Shown here: positions 45,286-57,599 of the stretch, piece by piece
How positions within the stretch are numbered: position 1 is the stretch's first letter
How the letters are laid out: each line of letters opens with the position of its first letter
Assembly (NCBI GenBank): GCA_014773175.1
Contig: VXCM01001540.1
Location: 62,001 to 126,000 of the forward strand
Source: Lucifuga dentata
Taxonomy: Eukaryota; Chordata; Actinopteri; Ophidiiformes; Bythitidae
DNA: 64,000 nucleotides
Direction of reading: 5' to 3'
Made by a program: the position numbers and the translations under genes
The notes under the pieces: model-generated
The model's input: only the letters and a program-made list of their open reading frames with translations
Told to the model about the DNA's origin: nothing
Database searches by the model: none

Positions 45286-46239
45286 AATTTGCTTTGTCTT
45301 TAAAGTTACAGTTACACTGGCCACACAAACAGCTTAGTTATGAATATGCAACAGTATTTCCATCTTCCACTGTCATATTTCACACTCAAATTACCAGCGC
45401 AGGCCAGCCCATTCGGCACCAATCACTGTGGATGCAGTAAGCAAAATGATTCGTTCACAATTCACAACATTCACAATGTCATCCAAAGCAACAAATTCAG
45501 CTTCTCTTAGCAGGTTCCTCCATTGTTTAGCACAATTTGCTGTCAGCAGCACTGTGTCATGAACAGACCTTAACATTAAAATGCTAAGCCATGAACTTTA
45601 GATACCATTTAGAATTCCTTCTGGTAACTACTACAGCTCTTGTTGGCATCTTCTTTAACTGTTGTCTATACTGCATTCAGTGCCATTCATTCCAATTCAC
45701 ATACAAAATTACAGTGAGTCACTAGACTAGAACCCACAATGCACAACAATCCCATAAATATTATCCACTCAGTCTCGGCAAGCCTTTGGCAGAAAGTGAT
45801 GTGGTTATAGGACAGATTGAAATTTTGTGTGTGCTGAAAATTTACTACCATCATGCATTGCTCTCTGTTTGATTAAAATGATGTATCTCATACATGCTGC
45901 CTCCATGCAGTGAACTGATGAAGAGCTTCTGATAGTAGAATGTACATCATATGACATGCTGCAGTGCAGAAAAACGGCTGACATCAATGCAACAAAATCT
46001 TTACTGGGAGAAGCTGGCCTGGCCTTCCAGGCTGGAATGCACATGTGAGATGGTAGGGGAAAGGGGAAGGTTGTGGCTGCAGTTAACATTTAGGAATCTA
46101 GCTCTCAAATGAAAATTACTCAGTTTTTGAGATGGCTGCTCAAATTTGGTGTATACATTATACTCAGTAATGAGAAATATGGGATATAGGTACAGGTTAG
46201 AGAGGAAATAAAATGAGATTATTATGAGACCGATTTGTA

Positions 46240-46306
<67 letters not shown>

Positions 46307-48733
46307 TGCTTAAACACGTAAGCCTTCCAAATTAATATCCTTGCAGCAGACCTGTGCTACACTGCAGCACCATTACACTAATCACCAAACGTAGCTATTA
46401 ATCATGCCTGCCATTAACATGTCTGTTTCTCAGCATATGACTTTACATGTACAAAGTGCTGTTCAGCCATCTTAGTTCCCTCCTGTTATGCACTGCAGCC
46501 AAGATAAAACCCAACTCAAGCTCCAGTCAAAGATTTGGAGGCACATAACCAGACCAGCGTCTTCCCAACTCTTTACTCCACTTTGGATAGGAAACCTTGG
46601 TTCAGTCAGCATCCAACAGACAGCCTAAATTTGACAATCTCTTCATGTTTTTCACTCCCCAACAACAGATCCTTAACGGGATGTCACTTTCTCTATCTAT
46701 CTTTAGAGACTGTCATGACCACAATATGTTACAGATTTAGTGGCATACAATCAGCACAGACAGATATCTTGTCCAGCTCAGTATACAAATAATAGAGATG
46801 GCTGTTGCAGACTTTTATATCAGTTTGCACACTCTTAAAATTGAATAACCCTTATTGTTTTATAATAAGAAATAAAAACTTAAAGCTGTTTTATGCAGCT
46901 TTGCACTTTGGAGGCCTCAAATGGCAGCTGTAATATGAAACTGAAAGGATGAGAGATGTAATTGTTGGAAAGTCCAGTTTTCTCTGTGCTGGTGTTCAGG
47001 AGACAGATTACATTAGATTTCTTCTCATTGACCACACCCAATGCACAAACTTAATATGGGAAAATAGGGTGGACATCCCCTCCCCCGACAACGGGGCAGA
47101 CAGAATACTTTTCTCTTATTGCAGCCTCATTTTGTAATTACAGCTAAAAAAAAAAAAAAAAANTAAAAAAAAAAAAAAAACAGCCAGGTGTATTCTAAAT
47201 CAAAATCATGAGTGTGGCTTTAGGACACAAGCAGAGGTTTCTAAATGTTAAGATTTAAAAAATGTTACATATATCAGGAATGCCAGATCAGGAGGATATT
47301 CTAGCCTACGGTTCTGTTGCTGAAGCATGATTGAGTATATGGTCTCTGTGGGAATTCTCAGTGAACAAAAGGATCAATGGCTAATGGGAACATCTGCCTG
47401 ATGGTTAGTGTTACTGATACAGTATAATACAAAATCATTGTGCTTTTTTTTTTTTTTTTTTTTTTAATGTGTACGTGCATCTGACTTACACACTGTTATC
47501 AATGTACAACAATACAGATAGTCCTAAAACTGATTGACCCGAGTCTCCACTGGGAAAATAGATATAGGGATATGTGCTCAAGATGTGCTCGAACAACAGA
47601 AAGGAGAGAGTACAAAGAATGAGAGTAAACAAGAGAGGAAGGGAGGAGGAGTTATTTACCAACCATAATGCAGGTTTATTAGATTACAGAGCTAAGACTA
47701 GCGCAGGCCATTTATTACACGGAAAGCCAGGACATGGCAGTAGCCTGTCAGGGGCTGCAGTGACGTAGAAAAAAGAAAATTAAGAGTTTAAGAATGACAA
47801 ATGCAGAAAGACAGAGCTACAGTTTAATGTGTGTCATTACCATGTGTTTTGTGCATGTATGTGTGTGTGTGTGTGTGTGTATACATGTGTGTGTGTGCCT
47901 CTGTGTGTATACGCCTGTGTGTTTTAAAGAGTAAAATTATAACAGTATATTTGGTTGTGTATTTCAATAGATTTAAGAGAACATGTGCGGACATGAGTGT
48001 ATTGAAGGTATAAACTGTCAGTTGGACACAAAGGGAAGAGAGAACCACACCCAGTCAATACAGAGCATGCTCAGCATTATGTCAACTTTATAGTGGATTG
48101 GTAGCGGCCTGTCTGCAGAGCTCAATTAAAATGACTATAGAGCTTACATACTCACAACACACACACACACATACATACATACATAAAGTCTGCAGAATGA
48201 TGTGAAGAACCTTGCAGAATATACATGATTATTCTAAGAATGCAGTATTGAGGAGGCCTCATAAGACTTCTTAAGATTTCAAGCCATTATGAACATACTT
48301 GAACATGTAAATATATGTAAATATATGATTTACATAAATAAATAATAATTTTATCTGACCCATCACACCAAAATTTGATGTGACTAAGGTGGCTAACATC
48401 TCCTCAAACTGCTAATCCTTGGTATGGAAAAGATACTGAACCGCTGGACCACTATCAATCTGAACATTTAGAATAACCTCTGCACTCTGTCCACATCACT
48501 TTGCTGGCCACTGGCTCACTAGAAACACCCACAGCACTGGACAACTGTTAGTCAAACACAGATTACTGGATGTAGTGCACACTTTTTGTAAAGGATAGAA
48601 TAACTGCAGAGTCATGGCTCTGTCCCAGACGGCCAGAATATCAATAACGTATTCCATTACTGTGAAAGGAGACACAGAGAGAGAGAGAGAGAGAGACATG
48701 GGGGGAGAAAGACACAGAGACAGAGACAGAGAC

Positions 48734-48773
<40 letters not shown>

Positions 48774-49288
48774 GGAGAAAGGGAGGAAGAATTGAATCAG
48801 TGTATCCATATTATTGAATTTGCATTTTATTATTGAGAATGAGATAAAATAATTGATTGAAGGTGCAAGAAAAGGCATATTGTGTATATCATACACGAAG
48901 AAACAGCAGCCGTAACAAAGAGTTGTACGAGTAAGACTGAGATGCACAGAAGCACAGTATCAAAAAGGATATACTGTGAATAAGCAAGGTGAAAAGGGGG
49001 TGGGTGTGAGTTTAACAAAGAAGGCATCCTCCTTACTTATCAGAATGGTAATGTTAGTCTGGCCTCCTGCCATGTTTCCTGGATTAAAGAGTGGAACTGT
49101 CGAGACACAGAGAGCAAGACAGAAAGTCAGTGGTAGCTCAGAGGCAGAGCCTAACTGAAGGACAGGGAGTGGCCAAAGCTTCTGTGCTGACGACTGATTG
49201 AAAAAGGAAGGTTGTGTGGGTGGGGTGAGGAATATGGGGAGGGGCAGGAGCGAAAGGCGTGAGGAGGATGGGATGTCCAGCCTGTGTG
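43974..49288. other. pmel-prph intergenic region: microsatellites, no gene seen
   Basis: Contains the pmel 3'UTR (to about 44430), (AC)n at 44531-44565, (TA)n/(TG)n at 45247-45286, (TC)n at 46241-46307, a poly(A) run with N at 47163, (TG)n at 47855-47924 and (GA)n at 48671-48780. Open frames across these microsatellites are low-complexity shadows. No coding exon is recognised. Confidence 0.6.
45131..45165 (-). repeat. short dispersed repeat, copy 5 (inverted)
   Basis: The minus strand reads TAAAGGATCACACTGGTGAT then TTTGCAACC, matching the core of the other copies. Confidence 0.6.
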
Positions 49289-49295
49289 TATAAAA
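49289..49295 (+). promoter_or_regulatory. TATA box of the intermediate filament gene
   Basis: TATAAAA, about 25-30 bp before a CACTCTTCAGTC initiator-like sequence (about 49312-49325) and 94 bp before the start codon. The spacing fits a TATA-driven, strongly regulated promoter. Confidence 0.75.
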
Positions 49296-49388
49296 CACCC
49301 AGCACTCTTCAGTCGGAGGTTTTGTTGCTTCATGCGCATCTCTAAGCCTTCAACTCTCCACTTCCAAGAGAACGGAACAAGATACACC

Positions 49389-51406
49389 ATGAGCCATTCT
49401 TCCATCCATACCTCCACTTCTTACCGGCGCACCTTTGGAAGCCCCCACACCATCTCCATGTCTTCTTACTCCCCCGTCTCCTCCCGTATGCCCCTCTCCT
49501 CTGGCCGTTACATGCGTTCTGCATCACCTGCGGTGGCATCCCGCTCCACCACCTACCACCAATCACGCTCACGGTCCAGCACCCAGCCCCCTCGTCTCAC
49601 CTATGACAAAGTAGACTTCACCCTGGCTGAAGCTATCAACCAGGAGTTCCTGACCACTCGCAGCAATGAGAAGGCCGAGCTGCAAGAGCTCAACGATCGC
49701 TTTGCCAGCTTCATTGAGAGGGTGCGCTACCTGGAGCAGCAGAATGGTGCTCTGCAGCAGGAGCTCAACCAGTTCAAGGGCCAACAGCAACATGGTCAGC
49801 CCAATCGCGCCTCTGACCTCTTCCAGGAGGAGTTGAGGGAGCTGCGCCACCAGCTGGATGATGTTGGTAAGGAGAGGGACCAGTACCAAGTGGAGAGGGA
49901 CAACCTGGCAGAGGACCTGGCCCTGCTCAAGCAGAGGTTGGTGGCAACATGATGAGAAAATCTTTGTGAGATAGTCATATTAGATTTGCTACAGATATCT
50001 GCTGATTTTCCCAATGTACATTTGTTGGCCATGTAAGTTGATCAGGGGAGATTGATGGATGTGGCTTATCTGTGCTTACCACAATATCTCCAAAGCAACC
50101 ATTACATCCTTCACTGACACTATAACAATGCACTGTGTTCACTGTTCAATGTAAAACACAGAAGAGGTAGAGAGTTTTTGGTCATCTGTCATTAAGGATC
50201 ACTAACAGTGGTGGTCTAGGGTGTGGCACATCAGCAGAGTGGACCCTGAGCTGAGCTGAAGTACACCTCATTGTGTTTTTATGTATTAACATCTTCATTG
50301 ACTCTCTCATCTTCAGGCAGGATTCAATATAAATCAAGATGAGGAACCTCAGTACATAACAACAAGGTGATCCACACAGACTTTGTCTGAAGAGATAATG
50401 CTTGATGCGAAATGGCTCATGATGCACTTGCTGATGAAATTGCTTTCCTGAAATAACTTCAATTTATAGACTTTCAGAAACACACACAGTTACATATGAA
50501 ACAGAAACACTGTCCATAGGGAGATGAGAGGAGATTGGAGGAGACAGGAGGATGGATGGATCAGACACAGGGTGGGGCCAGCTAAGGAGCGGGGAGGGGA
50601 GAGAGAGGAAATGGGATAAGAGGAAGAGCAGTTGGATATCAGGCGTGGTGAGAATAGCATCAGGAAAAATCAATGTGACTCATTGACTCCATTAGGTGTG
50701 TTTCCAGTGCTCCTTTGTGCTAATGGAATGGTGCCAGAGATCCCATTAGGACAAAAGGACCTCTGTAACACAGCATGAATTAAAGATGAGGAAGCAGGCT
50801 CTTCAGTGTGATGCTTCCCTACTAATCTGCTTTATGTCCAGTCTCTGCAAGACTTCTGGCTGACAGGACACATCCAGACTTCGACCACACAGACGTCTAA
50901 TCAGTCAAAAACTGTTAGCGATACAGTTTGGGATGAGTTATTGTAATGACCAATTAAATGTAACTGATTTAGCCAGATAATTATGATATTAAGGCTGTCA
51001 TGGATCACATCTTAAGACAACCAATGAGAGGATGAGTGGACCAAAGCATTGCTCTCATAAGTTAATTTTACTTTTTTTTTATGTCAACCTCTACCTATGA
51101 CCATCATTCTTGGCCTGTTCTCCATGCTAACTTTAAAAAGATTAATTTTGTGTGGATAACCTTATTGTGCATAGATGACCTTATTGAACTTGAGACAAAC
51201 TGAACAAACCACATTAGTTGAAAGGAGCAGCTGCTGTGAACCCACTGCGCCTCCCAAAACTCCTTTACAGGACAATGAATTAACAAATTGATCCAGAAGC
51301 TTTTTGCCAGCTGATGCCTTTAAAAGCCCTGCTGGAACCTTAGACAGTGACAGGATACTTGGAAAATGTGATTTCTTCTTCCCTCTTCTGTAAAGGGGAG
51401 ATTCAG

Positions 51407-51442
<36 letters not shown>

Positions 51443-54400
51443 GCTGGAGGAGGAAGCCCAGAAGAGGGCAGATGCTGAGAACAACCTGGTTGCCTTCCGT
51501 AAGGTAAACACTCAGCTCATGGAAGCACGATTAGCATTCTGATCACAATATCCTCAGGCTTGATTAGCAGATCAAAATGACATTTTTTTTGCATCTATTA
51601 ATTACATCTTCCATAACAGTGCCAGAATACATTTATTTCAAATAGCTTTATTCAGCCACATAGTGATATTTCCAAATATATCAGATATGTAGATAAAGCA
51701 TTTTTAAAGCTCAAAATACTTACTTGTGGAGTAAAAACATGACTTATTTTATAGTGGCAAACTAGATGAATCCACAATAATGTTTCAAAAGCCAGGTATT
51801 ATATTATGTTTTTTGGTAATGATTTTGTTTTACTGATATGTAACTTAAGTAACATAAATAAATAAATGATTAATGTAGGGGGTTTTCAATAACAAATGAC
51901 CTATTTCAATTACTGTATAAAAATGCAACAAAATGTGATGAAGAACTGGATAAATTATTCAAATTCAAAATAACTTTATTGTCTGCTTTTGTGTGCAAAT
52001 GGTAGAAAATCAACATTGGCTTGATGTGCTGACATGAAAAATGTGCTGAGATGAAAAAGATAACGGAATGCATATAACATAACACATGATAAATTGAGTT
52101 TGTCTCATGTAACAACTAGGATGTGGACGATGCTACACTGGCCCGTCTGGAGCTGGAAAGGAAGATTGAATCTCTGATGGATGAGATTGAATTCCTTAAG
52201 AAGCTCCATGATGAAGTAAGTGGTGATACCTCTGCTTGTTACCCAATGTATAAATTTGAAAATCTCTTTATTTAAAAATAACTTATTACAACACAGTATG
52301 ATGTTTAGAGAGCTATCAGTAGTGAACTCAACTTTTATATTTACAAACTTTAGCAGACATTGTTCTTCAAAGTGACTTACAAAAATGTATCATTATAATT
52401 AAGACAATAACTTTTGATCAAGGGAAGAGAGATATTTGGTAGCATCTGAGATCATCCCAGTGATAAGACACTAGAAGAATCATTTTATGTACTGGACTAA
52501 CATGCTTTGACTCACTTTTTAATACAAATTTCTGTTTAAATAACACAGGATAGCCAGTCATGCTTTAATTCAGTAGAAAATGCACAATGAAGTCTTAGGT
52601 GCTATTTAGATAAGGGACACAACAACATAAAGTGCATAGTAAGATCTAGCAGGGTTTGGGGATGAATTAATGTCAGAGCTGACATCTGTACTGCAACTTG
52701 GCACAAGTTTACTTGAACTGTCCTGATGTTACGCAGGATGAACCTGCATGATCCTATGATCTCAGAACAATAGGCGCTTAACCATAACACCACCAATGTG
52801 TCTCACAATCTTTGAGGAACAAGACAGTGTCCTCTGCTGAAATGGTGAGATCAGGGAAGGATCAGGCTTTTCCTGGGATGAGGAACAGTTTCTTCTTGGT
52901 GAGGTTGAGCTTCAAGTGGTGAGCCTTCATCCAGGAAGGAATATCCAGACAGGCATGCAGACAGAGGGGCGAATAGAACAAATTTCTCTGGTGCTGTATG
53001 CATAAGTGATTACAGTAGAGTAGGGGTCCCAAAACTGAGCCCTGGGGAATGCTGGTGGTGAGGGTGCATGGAACTGAATAGCTTTTCTTCCATGAATTCT
53101 GCTTTCCAGAGCATTCTACAACCTCTCATAATGGCTGACAAAATTTCGCCATTTGTATTTGTGTGTGTTTGCGTACATATACTCGCATTATCAGGAGATC
53201 CAGGATGTGCAAGTGAGCGTCCAGACCCAGCAGCTGAAGATGGAGGTGGACAGCAGCTCCAGGCCTGACCTAACTGGTGCTCTGAGGGACATCAGGGCCC
53301 AGTATGAGAGCATTGCTCTGAAGAACCTGCACGAATCTGAAGAATGGTATAAGTCCAAGGTAAGTATATGTGTAGATGTACAGCCAGTCACACATATACA
53401 GTACATACAAACACACTTTGATGTTTATGTACTTTGTTGTTGCAGTTTAATGATTTGACTGACTCTGCAAAGAAGAATAGCGATGCTCTAAGGCAGGCCA
53501 AGCAGGAGGCCAATGAGTCCAGGAGGCAGATTCAGTCTCTGAACTGTGAGATTGATGCACTGAAGAACACGGTGAGCCTAAACATCACCTGAAACTTTAT
53601 AAAAGCTATACTCTTGTTTTACTGTACATTACATGTTTAACTAAATAACTCAAATTCACCTCTGTAATGTTAATTCCCTGCACATGCTTCTGTGTTTTCA
53701 GAATGAAGCTCTGCTTAGGCAGATGCGGGACATGGAGGACCAGTTTGGCAATGAGATTGGCAACTACCAGGACAATGTAACCAGACTGGAAGATGAGATC
53801 CGTCACCTCAAGGAGGAGATGGCTCGCCACCTTCGGGAGTATCAGGACCTCCTCAATGTTAAAATGGCTCTGGACATTGAGATTGCCACTTACCGTAAAC
53901 TGCTGGAGGGAGAGGAGAGCAGGTGAGGGAAACATATTGACCCTAGTCCAATTGTTATTGTATGAAAATTTTGTGGTACAAATTTAAATTTTCATTCATA
54001 GGGTGGATTAGTGTTTATCACCTCACAGAAAAAAAAAAAAAAANAAAAAAAAAAAAAAAAGTTCTGAGTTCATAACACCTTCTGCGTGTAGCTAATGTTA
54101 ATTTCTTCCAAATGATCCAATTTCTTTACAAATTTCCTTTGAATCTATAAAAAAAGAACACAAGTGATTTAAAGCTGTTAGGTTCAATCACACATATTTC
54201 CTATATTATATATTATTTTTGTGGATGATTTTCAAGTCTAGCCTTACATAAAATACATCACTTTTCATAACATTTCATATTCTCCTTTAGGATTACTGTT
54301 CCCATTCTAAATATTGGCATGAGCAATCACTTTGGTGACAGAGGTAAGCTATTGTTCTTTTTTTCCTTAGATTCAATATAAAATAAAGATACAAGAGCTC

Positions 54401-54827
54401 CCACAACACTTTCAGGTGTGCCCCGTATCACTGTACTACAGTAACTGATATGGTTGATAAATGATAATTCAGCTATTAACACAATGTATCTGCAGTCAAA
54501 CAGTCTCAACTTTCATTGTCTTTTCCTTCTTTCATAGGCTATGAACAAACTCCAGACAACGCAGGCAAGAAGACTGTGGTGATAAAGACAGTTGAGACTC
54601 GTGATGGAGAGGTAAAATCATTCATACAAAATTGATGACATAAAGCAAATTGAGTAATCTGATAACAAATTGCATTATGTGGAAATCATGCAAATGTATC
54701 AAATGTGAGAGTAAATGTTTAAATTAATTTGACTAGTGACTTTTTCTCTCAGGTGGTCAAGGAATCCAGGAGGGAGAAGGATTCAGGCCGTACTGATAAA
54801 AATGACAGGGATGACACAGATGAGTAG
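49389..54827 (+). CDS. prph: type III intermediate filament protein, best fit peripherin
   Basis: Nine exons: 49389-49936, 51443-51503, 52120-52215, 53195-53359, 53446-53571, 53702-53922, 54291-54343, 54538-54611 and 54753-54827. They join to 472 aa; human peripherin has 470. The start is the ATG of [18 protein letters not shown]; the upstream in-frame extension is 5'UTR. The order is a Ser/Arg/Tyr-rich head (about 1-75), an alpha-helical rod starting at [19 protein letters not shown] and ending [14 protein letters not shown] (about 393-406), and a tail with [31 protein letters not shown] and [15 protein letters not shown] favour peripherin over desmin and vimentin. Peripherin forms cytoplasmic filaments, chiefly in peripheral and some central neurons. 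A polyadenylation signal lies near 54884. Desmin-like features in the tail leave some doubt on the name. Confidence 0.88.
51409..51440 (+). repeat. (TC)16 microsatellite forming the acceptor tract of prph exon 2
   Basis: Runs straight into the AG at 51441-51442 and thus serves as the polypyrimidine tract of intron 1. Confidence 0.85.
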
Positions 54828-57599
54828 CTGAGTTGATGATGTGAGGGCTATGACAAGGAAAAAGAAAAAGATTACATGAAAAATAAAATTCAGTCCTAAC
54901 TCCCACTAGTTATGTGTTTCATTGTCTGTCTGTATCAATGCAAGAGTTCCTTTAGATAGTGTCACTTGGTGCTAATCTTTGCTAATGAACAAAAAAAAAC
55001 AAACAAACAAAAAAAAAAAAAAAANAAAAAAAAAAAAAAACTGTGTCATCTGTTGCAAAACCATTTTATTATCAATATACCACTTGAGGCCTTGATTTAC
55101 AGTGCAATCCTGTGGAATCCTTTAGATGACCATATATCTGAAAATTAAACTAGTCCTGTGCAGGATTTTATTGATTTTCTGGATATGGCTTACTAACAAA
55201 CTTTGAGAGGCACTGCCCACTGGTCAAGATACAGACCAAGTTTATGAATATCTTTGAAACTGTTTTTAGTCTCCTGTCCTTATTAACACAACCCACCTGA
55301 ATTGATAGCAGACATGTACCACAAGGTAAAAGATGACAGTCGCCAACTGACATGAAATTAACGGTTGCTGAAAAATGTGCTTTGCAGTGTTGTGTATTTG
55401 ACACTGATTAATGAATGACTATGTACGTGCAAATAAAGTTAATTGGAGCAAATCTCAGCTGTGAAATGTCCACAAAAGGTGTGTGATCTATCAATTCTTT
55501 CTTTTGTAAGAGTAGGATTTCTTGCCTGCATTGTCTTAATTTTCACATTGGCTAACTATTTGCCAATGTATTGTGATCTTTGTTGCTGGTCTGGAGGATA
55601 TAGACTAGCCACAGGTCACTCTAGAAAGAATGTCTGAGTTGTATATTTACACAAAATGCTGAATATTACAGTGTCAGCCCTTTTTTTTTTTTTTTTTTTA
55701 ATTTTTGCACACATGAGGTATAGTAATTTAACCTGCATGTCTTTGAACGATATGGGAAACCCCAGGCAACTGAAAACTCCACACAGAAAAGGCCAGTATG
55801 GTTTTGAATCTAGGCCTTCCTCGCTCTGAGCTAACGGTGCTAACCACCATAGAGCCGTCATGTCCTCGACCAAAGTTATATTCTTCAGCAGACAATAAGA
55901 CTTAGTTAATAACAGATGACCTGAGAAGCAGTACCATATCCCCATGTGAAAGTATTGAGCATGAGATTCACGCAAACAGCTGGTTTCACATGCTCTCACG
56001 CCTGACATCTGATTTCTCACCCTTGGAAAACCGTTTAATTTGCATGGTAACACTGCTCTCAAAATCTTTTAAAAACATAAAGTTGTTTTACTACATGATT
56101 TCCTCTCTTCTAAGCACACAACAGCAATCTCATAAATTGCTGCATTTTTGTATTTTGTAATGGTTGTCAGCAGATTGTTATGGGGGGATATGCACTTTTG
56201 TCATTTAAAAAAATGACGGACTGAAAACAATTATTAGCTGCTGACAGTAAAAGAAAAGTTAAAAAACAAAACAAAAAAAACTACAAATTACCTGAAGGGC
56301 AAAACCCAGGGCAAATTTCCCCATGTGACGACAATCTACATCCGCTTCCTGTTGCTCTCTGTTGGCGGGAGACTTGTCCGTCCATGTTGTTATGTTCACT
56401 GACAGTGTTGTGACAAAAGTTTAATAAAAGTGACACAAAGGAGAAAGTTGTGAATATTAAAGCTTCATACGACCGGCTAATGAACACGGAGGCTGGAAAG
56501 ATCTGCTGCATCTGGTAAGTTAGTCAGGCTCTTCTTATTTTCGGAAAGTGGAGTCAGTGCTGTAAACTGCGCTACTTTCACGGCAAACATACTGTATAAT
56601 TTGAATGGAAAACAAAACAAAAAAAAAAATGTTATGTGTGGATTAGATAAACATCAAATTGATTCTGGTTACCTACCAACAATGGCACTGAGTTGTTGTC
56701 GACACTAATGAATAGTTTTATTTACTTTGTTAATTTCATTCTGCTATTTAACTAACCTAGCAAGCTAGCAAGGATCAAAGAGGTGTCATTTTTATTTTCC
56801 ACAAATTATAAACTAAAGTTTAGTGACATAGTTAATATAAGGTCATTAAATCATTAAATATTCTTTGAAAATAAACTTAGCTCATAATATAAACACTGGG
56901 CTGTTTTCGGTGGGTTACCTTAATAACGCCCCCAAAACAGTAATCTGTTATTAACTTTAGCTGTCATTCACTAAAAATATTCACAACTTCACATAAAATC
57001 ATTTTCCTGCACACTGTTAAGAAAAAGTTCCAAGACGTAACTAATGTTCCTTGATTTGGAATAACTTATTGTTACGTTTCAAAAATTTGACTTGTATAAT
57101 TTATTATAAAGTTATTTCCTTGAACTATTCATTGTTCCCTGTCAGCTATTGCACTGTTATTTTGGGGTGTTTGAAATGGACCAGTTTTTTTCTTCCCAGT
57201 ACTAGGTGACTAATGATGGGTCAGGTCTGCAGGTTTGAAGCTGTTAATGTTGTAGCAGCTCCAAAGTTTACATTTTTATGACATTATAAGCCTGAATTTG
57301 ACAATTCATCACCTTGATATATGTATTGTTGGATTGTCCTTTTCTTATATGTTGAAAAGACAAAATTAGAAGTTAAGTAGTTAAGTTTTTTTTTAATATT
57401 TTTTTTTTTTTTTTTTTNTTTTTTTTTTTTTTTTTTGGTTGATCCTAAAATGAAATAGTTGCCTGATCCTGTGTGTATGGGGTTAGGACACTAAATCAGT
57501 TTCTTTGTCTTTCTTATGTCTCTCGTTTTGTCTGTCTCCATTTGACTGTATGGCTGATCCGTCACTTGGAAGCTGTCTGTCTTTTTGGACATATTCAGG
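54828..57599. other. prph-timeless intergenic region
   Basis: Contains the prph 3'UTR, poly(A) runs with N at 55025, and a dispersed fish repeat at about 55720-55880. A candidate timeless non-coding first exon lies near 56460-56515, where a GT donor (GTAAGT) follows GATCTGCTGCATCTG. A poly(T) run with N at 57418 lies just before the first coding exon. No further coding exon is seen. Confidence 0.5.
55720..55880 (-). repeat. dispersed teleost interspersed repeat, inverted copy
   Basis: The minus strand carries CTGTGTGGAGTTTTCAGTTG and CAAAGACATGCAGG, matching the copy at 4770-4975. It also has the GGTTAGCACCGTTAGCTC head common in this repeat. Confidence 0.7.

Noticed and set aside
48657..48947. 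Ser/Leu-rich and Arg/Glu-rich frames near 48.7 kb
   Set aside because: They are translations of a (GA)n/(TC)n microsatellite.
49284..49388. N-terminal extension of the prph reading frame
   Set aside because: The extra codons precede the family-conserved start MSH...SYRRTFG and overlap the TATA/initiator region, so they are 5'UTR or promoter.
55616..56062. 148-codon reverse frame upstream of timeless
   Set aside because: It runs through the dispersed fish repeat at 55720-55880 and a poly(T) run. No protein family fits.
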